A stretch of 64,000 nucleotides of DNA from Perca fluviatilis (Eukaryota; Chordata; Actinopteri; Perciformes; Percidae): the NCBI RefSeq assembly GCF_010015445.1, contig NC_053118.1, positions 9,660,907 to 9,724,906 of the forward strand, written 5' to 3'. Every line of letters starts with the position of its first letter. Positions within the stretch are counted from its first letter, which is position 1. The translations under genes were made by a program, and so were the position numbers. The notes below the pieces were generated by a model that worked only from the letters and a program-made list of their open reading frames with translations, was not told the DNA's origin and ran no database searches. Of the stretch, positions 30,340 to 43,381 are shown one piece after another.

Positions 30340-30480
30340 GTTAATGTGTGGTGAGCGTCTTGCGTCGTAATGCTACCGTCCATCACCCAGGTGGGTGCTA
30401 CACATTGGTGGTAGAGAGTAGTGTGTGCCGCCACCGAAGGGCTTTAAGTGTCTATGAATTATTATTATTGTATTATTTTA
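30340..30480 (+). repeat. SINE-like repeat fragment with (ATT)n tail
   Basis: gtgtggtgagcgtcttgcgt, then catcacccaggtgggtgcta, cacattggtggta and gggctttaagtgtctatgaa are followed by an attattatt tail. The order matches a short retroposed repeat I recognise from many fish sequences. It is 5'-incomplete. Confidence 0.6.
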
Positions 30481-31399
30481 TTTCTTCCTAAAGACACCAG
30501 CGTGGTTGGTGTTTTCGTTTTTACAGAGTTGGGTTGTAGTGAAAATATTATATCTTAATTGTTGAGCAGAATACGAGACATCGTTCGCACATTTTCAGTT
30601 GTCAAGGTCTTGTTCTTTAACTGTGGAATAGCTATCCAGGCTAACATGTTAGCCATGTTACCCAAATAAGAGTATTGTTAAGAAATTGTTAATGTAAAGC
30701 TGAGGAACCACCTTAAACACATTCTAACTATGGAATAAAATATGCCCAGATTGAAGAAACTCACTTCCCCTAATTTACTTATAACCAACAAGACTGCCTT
30801 AAATTAAATAAAATTATTTATTTCAATCAAAGGAAAGGAAAGGGAAGTATATATATGATTCAATTTAGTTTTGAATGGCAAACACTCATCAAAATATCTA
30901 AACTAAACATAAGTTAGGTTCCATGACCCTACAATAGTCAGAAGAACCTATATTATAATGATTACACGAACAGGTCCTGATGATTCTTAATAATGTACAT
31001 GTTCTCATCTAATATCACAGTCATATCAACCTTTTTCTATTGGTGCCTCATTAGCATCTGAAAATGACTTCATGTATAAAGCTCATTCTAGGTATGGTCC
31101 AGCTGTGTAACATTTTTGAGTATTGCAAAGCAATACATTGCTGATCATTTTAAAGATACGATTTCCAGTATTCAGGCACTTAACACTTGTCTATTCTGCT
31201 CAATGCAGCTTTTACAGTTTGTGTTCCAGAGTCTCTATTAAACTGAAATATTTCTCAGAACATATTTTAAAACCAACACTGTGTAAATCATGTGAGTTTC
31301 TCCCAGTGCAGAGAGGGGCATCAATTCAATACCAGAATTCTATAAAAGCATTTCATTTGACAGACTGTAGCTGGAGACTTTGTCTGGCTTAGCCTTGTT
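30481..31399. other. intronic DNA, nothing recognised
   Basis: No repeat ends or supported frame. Confidence 0.4.
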
Positions 31400-31755
31400 T
31401 TAGTTTTTTTCCAGACAGCATTCCGGGATGGAAAAAAAACACGCTCTGGTTTATTGGCATTTCTTTAAACCAATCACAGTCGTCGGATCAACAGAGCTAC
31501 GGTGCCGCTGCAAAATAGCCTCGGGAAGGAACTTGTTTTGGTGGAACGTGTACGTTGTGCAACAGAAAACTCAGATTGGACAGATAGTCTAGCTAGCTGT
31601 CTGGATTTACCCTGCAGAGATCTGAGGAGCAGTTCACCATAGTCCTCAGAAATCCACCAGTTTAGAATGCCAACACAAAGAAAAAGGAAGGCATCCGTCC
31701 GAAAAGAGGAACATCCTGGAAGTGGAACATCGTGGATATAGACTACCTGGGTTGT
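31400..31755. mobile_element. Family A repeat, copy 2
   Basis: Contains the family core cagcattccgggatgg, tttattggcatttctttaaa, tgcaaaatagcctcgggaag and cttgttttggtggaacgtg. Then comes the interior shared with copy 1 (cagatagtctagctagctgt, tctgaggagcagtt) and the end ggatatagacta. It shows small deletions relative to the other copies and has no coding capacity. Confidence 0.8.
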
Positions 31756-31767
31756 GACTGACATATG

Positions 31768-31965
31768 TGGGTGGTGATGGTGCAGTGGATATGACACATG
31801 GCTTTGGTGTGGGAGACCTGGGTTCGATTCCCACTGTGATACATCTGAGCACTGAGCAAGACACTTAACCTCTAGTTGCTCCAGAGGCGTGCAACCTCTG
31901 ACATATGTAGCAATTGTAAGTCGCTTTGGATAAAAGCATCAGCTAAATGACATGTTATGTACTTT
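31768..31965 (+). mobile_element. tRNA-derived SINE
   Basis: The head has an A-box-like gatggtgcagtgg and a B-box gggttcgattccc, about 50 bp apart as in a tRNA. The body carries gagcactgagcaagacactt and the conserved 3' block gtaagtcgctttggataaaa followed by gcatcagctaaatgacatg, found in several fish SINEs and LINE partners. It lies next to Family A copy 2. No clear target duplication. Confidence 0.85.
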
Positions 31966-32325
31966 GAAAATGGTATTTTACAATAACTTTGAATGCACCA
32001 TGAGGCTACCAGTTTCAAGTGAACGTACCGTCTGTGTTGTTTTTCCAACAACGGCAGCTGCACACTGCTTAACGTCCCGCTGTTGGATCCTCTCCAGTGA
32101 AATACAGTCACACTTTACACCGTTTAGCTGTCAGCATTTTAACCGTGTTTAATCCAGCTGCTAGCTAACGGTAGGCTAACTTTAGCTGCTGTCGAGTGTA
32201 GTGTTAACTAGCGTCATGTGCAGCGATGCTTCTGTTGCCTCTAATGTTGCTATTCGGTCCGGTAGATACCGGTCGTTAAGGCACCGGTGCCGTATTAGCA
32301 CCAGGCCTCGGTACCCAACCCTACT
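31966..32325 (-). mobile_element. hAT-like element remnant
   Basis: Read on the minus strand it starts tagggttgggtaccgaggc, then tgcttaacgaccggtatc-like inverted motifs, as in hAT elements with GGGTTGGGTACC ends. A weak BED-finger-like stretch (KVxLYFTGEDPT) can be read across a stop near 32100. The other end was not found. It is probably a truncated copy. Confidence 0.45.
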
Positions 32326-35300
32326 CAAGACCCAAGTAAAGTTCCCGTGTCTTGCTTCTCAACAATGGAACAAAGCAAAATGAGCCGCGTTTGCATGGGG
32401 AGAGCAAGAATCGGATGGAAAAAGTAATGTTTTCATTCTTATTTTTCTACTCTTAAGGATCAGATTTGCTGCTTTTTTATTCCATGCTTTGGTTTTAAAG
32501 CCTCCTCGGTCCTACTTCTGGAAAGCACTCTGTGCACCTTCATTTCTTCTTTGCTGTGTATTGGTGTATTTCAATTGAAAACCCATTATATTTCAATGAG
32601 CATTCGGTACATTCCAGTATATTTCATTGCACATGTTTAACAATGTAAAATATTAATGCTAATGTATAGCATTACCATTTCATTGTCCCCACAGGCCCAA
32701 CAACATTAAAATAATACACCTGAAATACATCTGTGGGGCTCATTCTACATCTATAACTGCAACTGTAATTAAAACCAGTTGCCATGGTTAATCCGTGCTA
32801 ATGTTTGCACTGTGCGCTGTTACCTTGGCTTAATAAGTTATTGTACCCAAAGAGAGACTTGAAATGTTCCCTTCTGCCCATGTGGAATGTCTGCAGAGCG
32901 CTCAATGAACCCCCCCACCTCCCTTCTCCACTCAGGTAAAGCACTCCAGCACCTTCCCCTGCTCTGCTTATCAAAACCAGCCATATGTCAAGATCCCTGA
33001 TTAAACCTGAAGGGTGAAGCCTTGTTAAAAAAATAAAAAAATAAAAAAAACTCCCAGTCCCAGTCTTCTGCAGTACAGCCAATACACTGCAATCAGGATG
33101 TCAATGCAGCTTAAATTTAAAAAAAAAGAAACTAATAACACCTATTATTGCAAACACTTAGAATGAACTCTCTGAGGAACACAGGGGGCGAAACATGTTT
33201 GGATGAGAAAACATTATCAATTGGCTAGCTCCAGTGGAGTAGCGATCTCTGTGATTAGTAGTTAGTATGCAGAGCCAGTCTGGAAACAGTATTATGTAGT
33301 GGACCCAAAAGACCCGAAACAGTGACAATGATCAGCCCCCTACTGAAGTGGAGCTTTGAGCCACGGCCCTCAGCCTTGTGGCGCCGTGGCTGCAGTCACA
33401 AGGCTGTGTTCACACTCTAACATCTCTTCTGTCCTTCATCTCTGCCCAAGGGTTTCTGCTATGTGACTATTTATTTCAGAACAAGCTGGCCAACATGCTT
33501 CAAAAGCATCTATTACCATGGTGATGGGGAATGTGAATCGCACTCCGGTCCTAGTTATTCATTGTCATCTACAGTAGATAGATCCTCTTCAGCTCCGGAG
33601 TTGAACAACAAGCCAAGTGTGTCACATAAATCACTCGCTACTAAAGAAACAAGCATTTTTGAAACTGGGCCAGCTTTGCCTGATCAAAACAAATGGAAAG
33701 ACCTCAGTAATATCATATGAACATGATCATCGTGTCATTACAGTCAAGACCTGTGCTGCACTGTCACTGTGCCACGTTTTTGGCAAGTGTCATAAACCAC
33801 ATTGGCATGATCATGAAATGGGTCCGAGGCCTACTGACCCACTGAGTTGAAAATCGAGAAACTGTGTTTCCTTTAGATGGGTTTTTATATTAGAGTTGTA
33901 AAATATACTGCACACCATCAGATCCTCCACCATTTTCATACAAAGAACCAGATGGCATTACGAAGCTGGCCTCAGCTGTAAAACTTTAATGCTCCATAAA
34001 CACAACAGGCCTTTATACTCAGTTGCAAATAACTGATAGGTTTGTCTAGTCACGAGGCCTAAGTATGGCAGTAGCATATGATCGGTCCAATCCTTTGGTT
34101 CAGAGCAGGAAACGTCAAGAGCTGTTCGTGCTTCTTCAATAAGTCAATGCCCACCTCTCTCGTTTTCTTCTCCTGAAACTCGTGATACATGCCTTCGTCA
34201 CATCCAGACTCCACTACGCATTATTTATGGTACATCATACCAACGTCCTCAATTAACTCTAGTACATCCAGATCTCTGCTGCTTGCCTGCTCACTCACTC
34301 GCACTGCTTGGGACCACATCGCTCCCTGTACTAAAGAACCTCTGCTGACTCTCTGTCTCTCAAACGGATTTAATTCAAAGTGCTTTCCATAGTCAGACCT
34401 CCTTTGACCTCGCTGGTCAACTAAAGCCTGACATCCGGCATGTCGCTCACGCGCAGGATGTCAGTCCCCTTCCGCTCTGCGTGTGTTGCTGTTCTCACTA
34501 TCCCTTCCAAAGGATTTTGAGAACGGCAGCAACAACAAACTTCAACTACACACTGAAAATGGCAAGTTTCAAAGAAAATTTGGATTGTGCAATAAGTCAG
34601 GCCTGCTTGGTTCTTTCGGCCAATGATTGTGAAGATTTACAAAGAATACGTTTACAGTATTTAATCTCTAACTGGCACGCTGTGGACTAAGTACACACTG
34701 GTAAGAGCAAATTACGTTTAACCATGTATCCAGACAATTTACATAGCTCACTTTACTGTATTGTGTGAAAAGTTAAATTAATTTAATATTTGATGTGGCG
34801 TTTTCCTTTGCGGGGTGCAAACTGTTGTTCTGCGGGTCCTTGAACAAGTATCACATTCCTGCTAGTAGAAAAATGTACTTAAAAAAGTCACCAATATTGT
34901 ACACCTCCTATGTTTCATATTTGGAACATTTCCAGACGACTTGTATCCAATCACATAGATGGTGCTGAATTGTCATGCAGATTTAGGGTATGTGAGTTGG
35001 TTTATAATTATTCTTTTCATGGTTTTATGTGTAACAATCTAAAATTTCATATGTAGGGATTTCCTTCATGTTTTATTGTTTGTACTAATAGTTCCTTTTT
35101 TTCTGTTTTTCAATGATTTTTGCTCTGGCAGGATCTGAGTGTTGCTACACTGTACAGGAATGTTATGGAAAATGCTGGCTAGATATAGTGAAGAGTTAAT
35201 TTGTAAAAAACAGAAAAAGGCCATTTTAAAAATGAATAAACCAACACAACAGATGATTTATATTCCCTTGAGTGCACAATAAGAAAAACACGATATCTTA

Positions 35301-36724
35301 TCAAAACAAACCAACATCAATTTGATTGATATTCCCTTGGATTGGACACAAAGAAATTCGGATTTAGTAAAACAAACAACTCAAATCCTGACGCTTTCTC
35401 ACAACACAGGACTTTCACCCAGGAGGCTGCAGCTCGTGTCCTGTCCTATCCACTTTAGTTACATTATGAATGTACGTATTTTAACCCCACCCACAATGTT
35501 TTCCTAACCCTTACTAAGTGGTTCTGTTTTCCTAAACGCAACCACGTAATTTTGTTTGAATTGCACTTAAACATTTGGACAGAGTCAGGCTCACTGTTTC
35601 CCACGGTTTCTAGGTTTTATGTTAAGCTAGCTAACTAGCTTCTGGCTGTTAACTTCATATTTACCATACAGACATGAGAGTGCCATCAATCTTCGGCATC
35701 AGGGGCGTAGCACAAAATTCTGGGCCCTGTAGAAAGGCATTCTCTATGGGCCCCTCCCCGCATCCACAGCCATTCATTCTAGTGTATTTTTGGGCCCTCT
35801 TCACACGACGGCCCTGGGTACTCCCCCCCCACCCCTCTCCAGTCCGACACCCAAGCAAATACATGTTATTTTACAAAATGTTGAATCCTTTGAAATCTCC
35901 TTCCTTCCTTTTCGAGTAGTGTAAGACATGTCCAGAATAGTTGTAAAATCAGAAACCAACTGATTCATGAAATAGGGCGTAATGCTTTTAGACAAATTAC
36001 AATTAAAATGTTTAAGGTAGTTTAAATATTCAGTTATTTAAATTTGATTTCTATACGCCATCCACATTTTACATCTTATCTTTATATGTTTTCTAAATTT
36101 GATTATATAGTTGCCCTACATGTAGTATTCTCATTTTTTGAGAATGAATTACTAAGCGCCAGCTCTCAAAATGTCTCCTATTTCAGATTTGATTCCTTTC
36201 TCCAGTCCTAGATACAGTATGTAAACTAAATGTATATTCTTTTTTCCTTTACTCCTTGACATGGGGTTTTCGTCTAAATGTAAATTGGTTTGTGATGTAC
36301 TATAGGTATTATCTTGAGTTGAGTGGGGTGTACACTTATCCAGTTGACTGCAACCACACATGTGACAACTTCATCCTTGAGTGACTATTTATTGATTGAT
36401 TGAGTCACCGACCAAGGGAGAATTTTGCCTTGAAACGTTATTCTTTCATTATGTACAACAGTTTAAGCAGATCAGTGTTGTGAGGCTTTGAGAGATAAAA
36501 AAAATCATAGTTTTGACACAGTCAAAGACAAATTACACAAAGTTAGGTGCTTAAATTAAATACTCATGTAAGTTGCATTTACTCAAAATCTGATTTGACT
36601 AATTATGTCCATTAAGTCCTCATTTAAATTTCTTTAACTTTGATGGTCACACTGATTAGTCATCAGAGGATAAGGAAAAATAAACTGTATTAGGACACTT
36701 AGCTGCACACATTGCTGTGGTAAT
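32326..36724. other. intronic DNA, mostly unrecognised
   Basis: A second copy of the aacacaggactttcacccag repeat lies at about 35398-35560. An A-rich run occurs at about 33025-33050. A 43-codon frame starting MASFKENLDCAISQACLVLS at 34558-34690 is curious but has no recognised relative. Confidence 0.4.
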
Positions 36725-37165
36725 AGTCTCACAATGCCAGACCTTCCTCCACAGCACTGCGGAAGAGGGTCTGTCTAGTCCACACAGCATTCCGGGATGG
36801 GAGAAAAACGTGCTCTGGTTTATTGGCATTTCTTTAAACCAATCACAATCGTTTGGGCGGTGCTAAGCACCGGACGCAGCAACGGTGCTGCTGCAAAATA
36901 GCCTCGGGAAGGAACTTGTTTTGGTGGAATGCGTACGTAAGGAGGCGAGCTCTGGAATTGAAAATGCTGTCGAGTGTGTGATGAGAAGTTTACTCAAAGA
37001 AAAGATGAATATAATTTGATTGTCGGTTCTAGCTCGGAGGATGTTTCCCGAATCGACCGGAGTTTAGAATGCCAACACAAAGAAAGAGGAAGGTGAGGGA
37101 CATCCGGCCGAAAATAAAGGGTCTTCCGGTAGAACTTCCGGCGGCACCGGAACTATCCTGTAAAT
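36725..37165. mobile_element. Family A repeat, copy 3
   Basis: The fullest copy. It starts tagtctcacaatgccagacc and continues with gagggtctgtctagtccaca, the shared core and then an interior different from copies 1 and 2, before the shared end ggaggtgagggacatccggc. The interior holds a CRVCDEKFTQRKDEYNLIVG-like frame (about 36970-37070), interrupted nowhere in that stretch but with no start codon. The differing interiors of the copies are notable. Confidence 0.8.
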
Positions 37166-38751
37166 CACTGGGTCCTTAGAGTCATTGTAGGGGGGGTCGC
37201 CTAATTATAGGCTGAAAAATACACTAACGTGAATCCAACATATTATTGAAAAAGATAAATCGGAATATTCGTAAATAACTGCAACAACCTCAGCAACACT
37301 GATGATACGATAACTATAGCCACTAAGGTAGCCATCCACAGATACAGTTACGCTTAAGGATTCACTGTGCCTTCCACATGTATGTTTGACATTTAAACAT
37401 GATGATATATGAATATGTAAATAGTTTAGTGTTGTAGGGCAACATACAAGGTTACACTACACGTTATGTTAGGCCTAGTTTAATATGCAACTCAATACAA
37501 TATATATATACATCAATCAAATCTCACTGGGAGTGAAGATCTAGTGAGATTTTTCTCCTGAGTCTGGTTGGCTGATGGATGGAGAAATGTGTTGTTATCC
37601 TTGTCAGTGCTCAACAGAATATGTTAATTTGTGAGCTGCATGTGTGCCCACAAAAGAGCTGCCTAATCCTTCAATTCAGGGAAGAGTGCAGAGCGATGTG
37701 ACAGGCCACGCTGAATCCAGAATAAAACACATAGATGTAATCTGCCAGATCAAAGCAGAGTAATAGCACACCGATCCCTGATGCATTGTCTCTCGATGAA
37801 GAAAATTCAAATGTGCTGCAATGTCTCACACTCTGAAGACGTGTATTTTTAGCCCACCAAGTGCTGCTCTCTGTAATACATCGAAAGATTTGTTTTGCAT
37901 GGAACAAACACAAAGAACAGCAAATAAATGTGTATTTCAAATGTTATTGCTCAAGGGGTTTTTGATAAACTGGAAAACATCCGAGATTCTGTTTTATAAA
38001 TAGGCAGCCGCTCTGGATTTGAGTTTCCTCTTACCATAACCTCGTACTTTTTTTTTAAAGATAAATGTAACACATGCGATTTGGTATATATAAGCAGTTC
38101 TTGAATTGGGGCAGTACTCATGACACATCTGATTTGATTTCTGTCCAACTGAGTGCTATTACTTTATTACCCAGTACTGATACCTTTAAAAAAAGGCTAG
38201 TTTCCTGCTCCAACAAACCACGAGAAAAGGCCAAAATGTGCAGCTGCTGGAAGTACAAAATGTGGTCTAGTTTGGTTAAAAAGTAGCTGGATAAGAGCTT
38301 GGGTTTTTTGCTAGCACCTCCAAAAGCCTCTGTCCAGAAAAGGTCTCAACAGAGCTTTGCAGGTATTGGGGTACCTTTGATTAGGAGAAAGGGAAAAATC
38401 AATGTGTGTCCTTTATACACTGAAGCCAGACTCTCCAATTTCTTGACTACTTTTAAGTAGTTCAAAAGAATGATTTTTGTACATACTTTGTGCCCTCACA
38501 TGCCATATGTGCATGCCATGCAAGCTGCTGGTGTAGAGCACAGGCACCTTTTTTTTATTCCATGTAAAGCTATGTCATGTTCCATAACTAAATCGCATAA
38601 CTAAAGAAAAACATGATGACTTAAAAATCCCCAGGAATCTATTTAGAACCCAAATCGACAAGTGGAAAATAATCCAAGCTTAACGTAAGTAGGAAGGCCA
38701 CTTTTCATATGCTTCCTTTTCAAAAAAATCTTCTTTCACGTGTGATTTCAG
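37166..38751. other. intronic DNA, nothing recognised
   Basis: No repeat ends or supported frames were found. Confidence 0.4.
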
Positions 38752-39072
38752 TAGCCCCTTTTACACACAGATTCGCAATACTGCCGTAAAGAAGATCCGC
38801 CGGCTTTGCGTTTTTACACTGAACCAAACATTGGAGGGCACAGTGTGTGATTTTAGATAGCATGACACGTTCTGGAAGCAAAAGAGGCTTGACGTGTAAC
38901 ACAACACAGTCTTGTCGCTGTCTAGTGTCTGCGTGTGTGTCCTTTAAAGACATTGATTCCGCTCTGTGACTACCTCCGTTTCCGGTATTCCGTGTCCGTA
39001 CCTTTTTTTTTAAGAGCTGAGCAGTCATCTCAAAACATCCCCACCTTGAACAGGCTGTGTGAAATGGGGCTA
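38752..39072. mobile_element. 321-bp inverted-repeat element
   Basis: The left end TAGCCCCTTTTACACA pairs with the right end tgtgtgaaatggggcta with few mismatches. The interior has cgccggctttgcg and tccgtttccgg motifs and no usable frame. The flanks do not show a convincing duplication, so the superfamily is unassigned. Confidence 0.65.
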
Positions 39073-39595
39073 GTGTCTGATTGAAGCGACCCACATCCAC
39101 TCCTCTAACTCCAGTTTTCATCAGAACCAGCTGAGTGTTGGGCTGGACCCGAATCTGAGTTTTTGAATTGGAATCGGCTTTGGCTGTTCAATACGAAGAT
39201 TCAACTATTCATTCCTGTTTATTTCAAGTAGACATCTGACAATCATAAAATCCATTGGCAGGAGTTTCAACGAGGATTTCGACCACATAAACACAGTCAA
39301 ATGTGGTGAAATGCAATCCGCCACGGTTTCATAATGACCACAAAATATTTTGACACTTCTCAAACGGGTGGCAGTCCACGCAGTCTGCCCAGGGGGGGTC
39401 ACTGACTCGCATTCTCCTCCGTGGCTTTAGGTCGGCTTGGAAAGGCCCAGGGTGAAGGTGGCTCTCGGCTCCGTTCGTAAGCTTTATGGCACCAAAGTAT
39501 GGGGTCTAATAGCTTAAGCGATACATATGTCTTTTCAGCTTTTCATATGTACTGTAGATATACATCTGATCTAACATATAACAGATATACATCTA
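39073..39595. other. intronic DNA with a possible repeat start near 39139
   Basis: gggctggacccgaatctgag near 39139 resembles the start of a fish hAT-type repeat, but no second end was found. Nothing else can be named. Confidence 0.35.
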
Positions 39596-39715
39596 ATGTT
39601 TAATATTTTTGTTTATGTATGCAACTTTCGCCAAGCCAAATTCCACATAAGTGTACTCATTGTGGCAATAAAACCATTTCTGATTCTGATTCTGATGTAG
39701 TGCACCCTATATCAA
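39596..39715 (+). mobile_element. LINE 3' end with (TGATTC)n tail
   Basis: tgtttatgtatgcaac, then gccaaattccacataagtgt and ggcaataaaaccatttctga, end in ctgattctgattctga. The order matches the 3' UTR of L1-type fish LINEs that terminate in a short tandem tail. A related fragment lies at about 48170-48235. It is strongly 5'-truncated. Confidence 0.65.
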
Positions 39716-40432
39716 ATAAAGTATTTAAATATAATCAGTTTGGGAATGGTGGTAAATGTCTTGAAATGCAGTGCCCTCCAGAGAATCAATGTCCCTGCTG
39801 CATCTTCATTCTGTGTGCGCATTCTGTGTGCGCTCTATGTCTAATATCCTTTGTTTCTCTATCACACACATCCCAGAGTGTGCTCGGGAGGTGGCGAAAA
39901 TGGTGGGGAGTTGAGTGTTTGGGTTTGAGGTGTGGTGGTGGGGGTAAGGCGCCGCAGGTCACGGCATTGGAGATCTTCAATCTCACAGTAACGCATTCTC
40001 GAACCTTCCTGTTTATGATGCGAAGCTGAACAGCCCGGCGGGCAGTCGCAGAGACGACTGGAAGGACAGCAGTCTGCTGACAAGCAGCGCAGACACTTCC
40101 CCCCTTAGCCTGTTTGATTAATGCAGCCTAATGAAGCTAAATGAAGACTGATAGTCATCACGGAGAGAGACAAAGAGAAAAGAAGGATGATGAATAGTGC
40201 CGAGCCTCCTGAGACTACAGGCAGGGCAGAGGAGGAGACAGTGGCTGCACAAGCTGTCTGTAAAACACAAACCTAAAGAGAGAGAAAGAAGAAATCCAAT
40301 CTTCGCTTCGCACTCTGAGACTCTGTTCATTCCCCCGCCTGGATCCCAGCAGACAGCCACGCTACTGCCGCTTGGGCACATGCGAGACATTGAAATTGCC
40401 ACGATGAAAAGGGAATATATTTTTTATCTTAA

Positions 40433-41322
40433 AGTGATGGTTCAGAGTAATTCACCCTAGGGTCCTTTGCACCATGACCTCGAGCCAAACACCCCCCCCA
40501 GAAGCTTTTTTCACCTGGCTCGAACATTGGGAGAGTTAGCTAGAGTAGCGTTATCAGCTGAATATCTTAGCGCAGGGGCTAACGGACCCACGTTTGTATC
40601 TCGTAAATTACCCCACTAATAATGCCCGAAATCATACCAAACGTCTACAAGTAGTACAAATAGGTTATGCTCTCATAAAACGATGGATTGGAAAGTTTGT
40701 AAGTACACCAGAAGTTTATGTAAATAACACTTTCCTGCTGACTTCTGCTCTCTGCTGTTGTTGCTGCTGCTGTAAGACGAGTGCTTAGGGCCGTCTACAA
40801 ATTACAACACCGAAAAGAGATGCAACAAAAATATTTATTAATTTAATTTTTTTTTTTAAGTAAGTGCTGTAGTATAACTAGCAGGAGACAAGTAATAATT
40901 GAGGTAAGTTTGGAGACATTACCTTATTTAATCATTGAATTAATAAATATTTTTGTTGTAACTCTTTTCGGTGTAGTAATTTGTAGACGGCCCTAAGCAC
41001 TCGTCTAACTGCAGGTAGCAGCAGCAACAGAGAGCTGAAGAGAGCAGGCAAGTGTTCATAAACTTCTGGTGTACTTACAAACTTTCCAATCCATCGTTTT
41101 ATGAGAGCATAACCTATTTGTACTACTTGTAGACGTTTGGTATCATTTCGGGCATTATTAGTGGGGTAACTTACAAGATACAAACGTGGGTCCATTAGCC
41201 CCGCGCTAAGCTATTCAGCTGATAACGCTACTCTAGCTAACTCTCCCAATGCTTCTGGGGGGGTGTTTGGCTCGAGGTCATGGTGCAAAGGACCCTAGGG
41301 TGAATTACTCCGAACAATCACT
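40433..41322. mobile_element. 890-bp palindromic TTAA element
   Basis: TTAA lies at 40429-40432 and 41323-41326. The left arm begins AGTGATGGTTCAGAGTAATT, and the right arm ends with its near-exact complement (aattactccgaacaatcact). The arms pair for about 400 bp, including cacttaggg-type inner ends, with an AT-rich spacer of about 90 bp around 40840-40930. Each arm can be read as a similar peptide (about NARNxTKRLQVVQIGYALIK) because they are mirror copies. There is no transposase. Confidence 0.92.
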
Positions 41323-41354
41323 TTAACTGTTTTGCTTTTTGTTCAGTTATAATT

Positions 41355-41735
41355 AGGGCTGGGTACCAAATTCAAGACTTTTTAGGCACCGACCGAACTG
41401 CCTCTAAAGTATCGAGTATCGAAAAATGCCTCGTCATTCCATACCCAAGGAGTAAATCTCATCATCGTCAGTGAGCCAATAAGCGTGCAGCATGCTTCTA
41501 CCAAGATCTAATAATGTTTGTGATTGGCTGTCTAACGCTACACGTCGTAGAGACACGCAGGAAATACTCTACGTTAAGCACAGAGTCAGGGCTCACGTAG
41601 TAGGAGCTGGAAAATAAATACAAAGATTTTGGCTGTAATGTTTGAATGTTTTGTTTTGTTTTATAAAATTGGTATTGAAAGAAGTATGGCTCAGGATCCG
41701 GTATCGAAGTCACGGTATTGGTATCATATAATTAG
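41355..41735. mobile_element. hAT-like Family B element, copy 1
   Basis: Starts AGGGCTGGGTACCAAATTCA. It shares ctctaaagtatcgagtatcg plus aaaaatgcctcgtcatt and aataatgtttgtgattggct with copy 2 at 48958-49280, and continues to ggtatcgaagtcacggtatt. Its far end (gatacccagccct) is missing; the next bases (aattagggatggcttgataa) look like another repeat that starts there. Confidence 0.75.
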
Positions 41736-42299
41736 GGATGGCTTGATAACATTTTCTCATTTCCGAACCACAGCATGTCGATATGGACACATAACCGGTT
41801 TTCCTCTAAAATGTGTATAACTTTTCAGGTATCTAGCCTATATAAAAATATGATGCAGACACTGTCAATTGAATAAACACATAGATACATGTTTCAATTT
41901 TGCAATACTGCTGCTCCCTTACTATTGGACTTTTACTAATTTTCCATGCATTTTGAAAGGAATTCACTGACTTCTTGTACAGACTTCATCGTCTGGTGAA
42001 TGTTAATATTCACAGCAAATGTCAAGTTAATCTGGCCAATATAATTCTTAAGATATTAAAATGATAGAGAGACAGACTAACCATCATGCCAATTCTTATA
42101 TTTTTGCATTCTGTTGCATGTGTCATTGGGTTATGTAGATTTAGGCTATTTAACTACTGACCCCCCAGTGGGCAAGTCATTACAAACTTGCTGTGGTAAT
42201 ATGTTTATAATTATAAACAGACATCTGGAATATTTCCAATTGATGGAATGGTGCAGACATAGGAAATATGGAGTCTCTCAAGAATTTGCATATTTCACG

Positions 42300-42575
42300 T
42301 AGAGTTGTGACTTTGCCATAACAGGTAAATGGTGAATGGACTGCATTTCTATGGAGCTCTTATCCAAAGTGATTTACAATTTGTCTCTCATTGACCCTTG
42401 CACACATTAACTCACACACCAATAGCTGCAAGCTACCATACAAGGCACAGGCCCAATCATTGAGAGAGGTTGGGGTTCAGTTCCTTGCTCAAGGGCACTT
42501 CAACATGTGGACAGTAGGAACCCTGCAATTAACAACAACAACCCTCTCTACCTGCTTAGCCACAGTCACAGGCAC
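42300..42575 (+). repeat. interspersed repeat, diverged
   Basis: gtgaatggactgcatttcta, then ttatccaaagtgatttacaa, gttccttgctcaagggcact and aacatgtggacagtagg follow the order of a common fish repeat of unknown class. It is old, with many changes, and no ends are clear. Confidence 0.55.
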
Positions 42576-43349
42576 GTAAGGTTTCTTTCCTAAAATGGAT
42601 TCTGGGCTCCTGGAAAACCTTCTGTCATAGCAACATGCTAATATTGCAAATTATAACACAGGGGATGTTTTGTGCATCTTAAAAAGGTGGTTGATAAATC
42701 TATGTAATTCTCTTCAACAAAACCAAAAATTATAGAGAAAAATAACTACTGAAAAATAACTTCTCCTGACACACACAGGATCCATCTTTTCTCTACAACG
42801 GCCTTTCATATGTGTACATTTTGTCCTGAGAATTAACAGAAGTGGCCAGTAGAGGTTTCATGTAGTAAACACACCATTAGAATGAGCTATGACTAACAGC
42901 TGGGAGGTGAACTAAGTCTGTCCATTACAGAGCTGAGAGAGCTGCCAAGGGGCCGAGCGCTGAGTGCTGTGGCTCTATCAGGGCCCAAGTACTAATGCAG
43001 GCCGACACCTACTCTCTGTTCAAGTCAATGAGATATATGCTAAATGGCCTGGCTACATGGGAATACAGGCTGTATATGGTAAAGGGTACTAAAAGGGTAG
43101 GATTAGCAATTTAAATACCTTGTTCTGACTGCATGTGAATGGTCCACCAGGGAGTAATGATGCTAACACCCCTCCTTTCTTCAGTACGGACAATCTGTGT
43201 GGTGCACACGCTGCCACAGGCGAGCTCTCACTTTCCCTTCATTCCGTTCTTTCAGTGACATACACACATGCACACACATGTATAATATAAATAGATGTAT
43301 ACAGTCATCTAGGCATATATTCAGACACACAAAAAGCAAATGCACGCAC

Positions 43350-43355
<6 letters not shown>
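42576..43355. other. intronic DNA, nothing recognised
   Basis: No repeat ends or supported frames. Confidence 0.4.
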
Positions 43356-43380
<25 letters not shown>

Positions 43381-43381
43381 C
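43356..43381. repeat. (CA)13 microsatellite
   Basis: CA run that follows cacatacataca. Confidence 0.95.

Noticed and set aside
31758..31910. ctgacatatgt repeated on both sides of the SINE head (31758 and about 31898) as a target duplication
   Set aside because: The second copy lies inside the SINE body before its conserved 3' block, so it does not bound the element.
34558..34690. 43-codon frame MASFKENLDCAISQACLVLS...
   Set aside because: Too short, without splice or family support; noted only as an intron curiosity.
40594..41195. Two similar peptides on opposite strands (40594-40788 plus, 40932-41195 minus)
   Set aside because: They are mirror translations of the palindrome arms. Similarity follows from the inverted repeat, and no domain or codon evidence supports coding.
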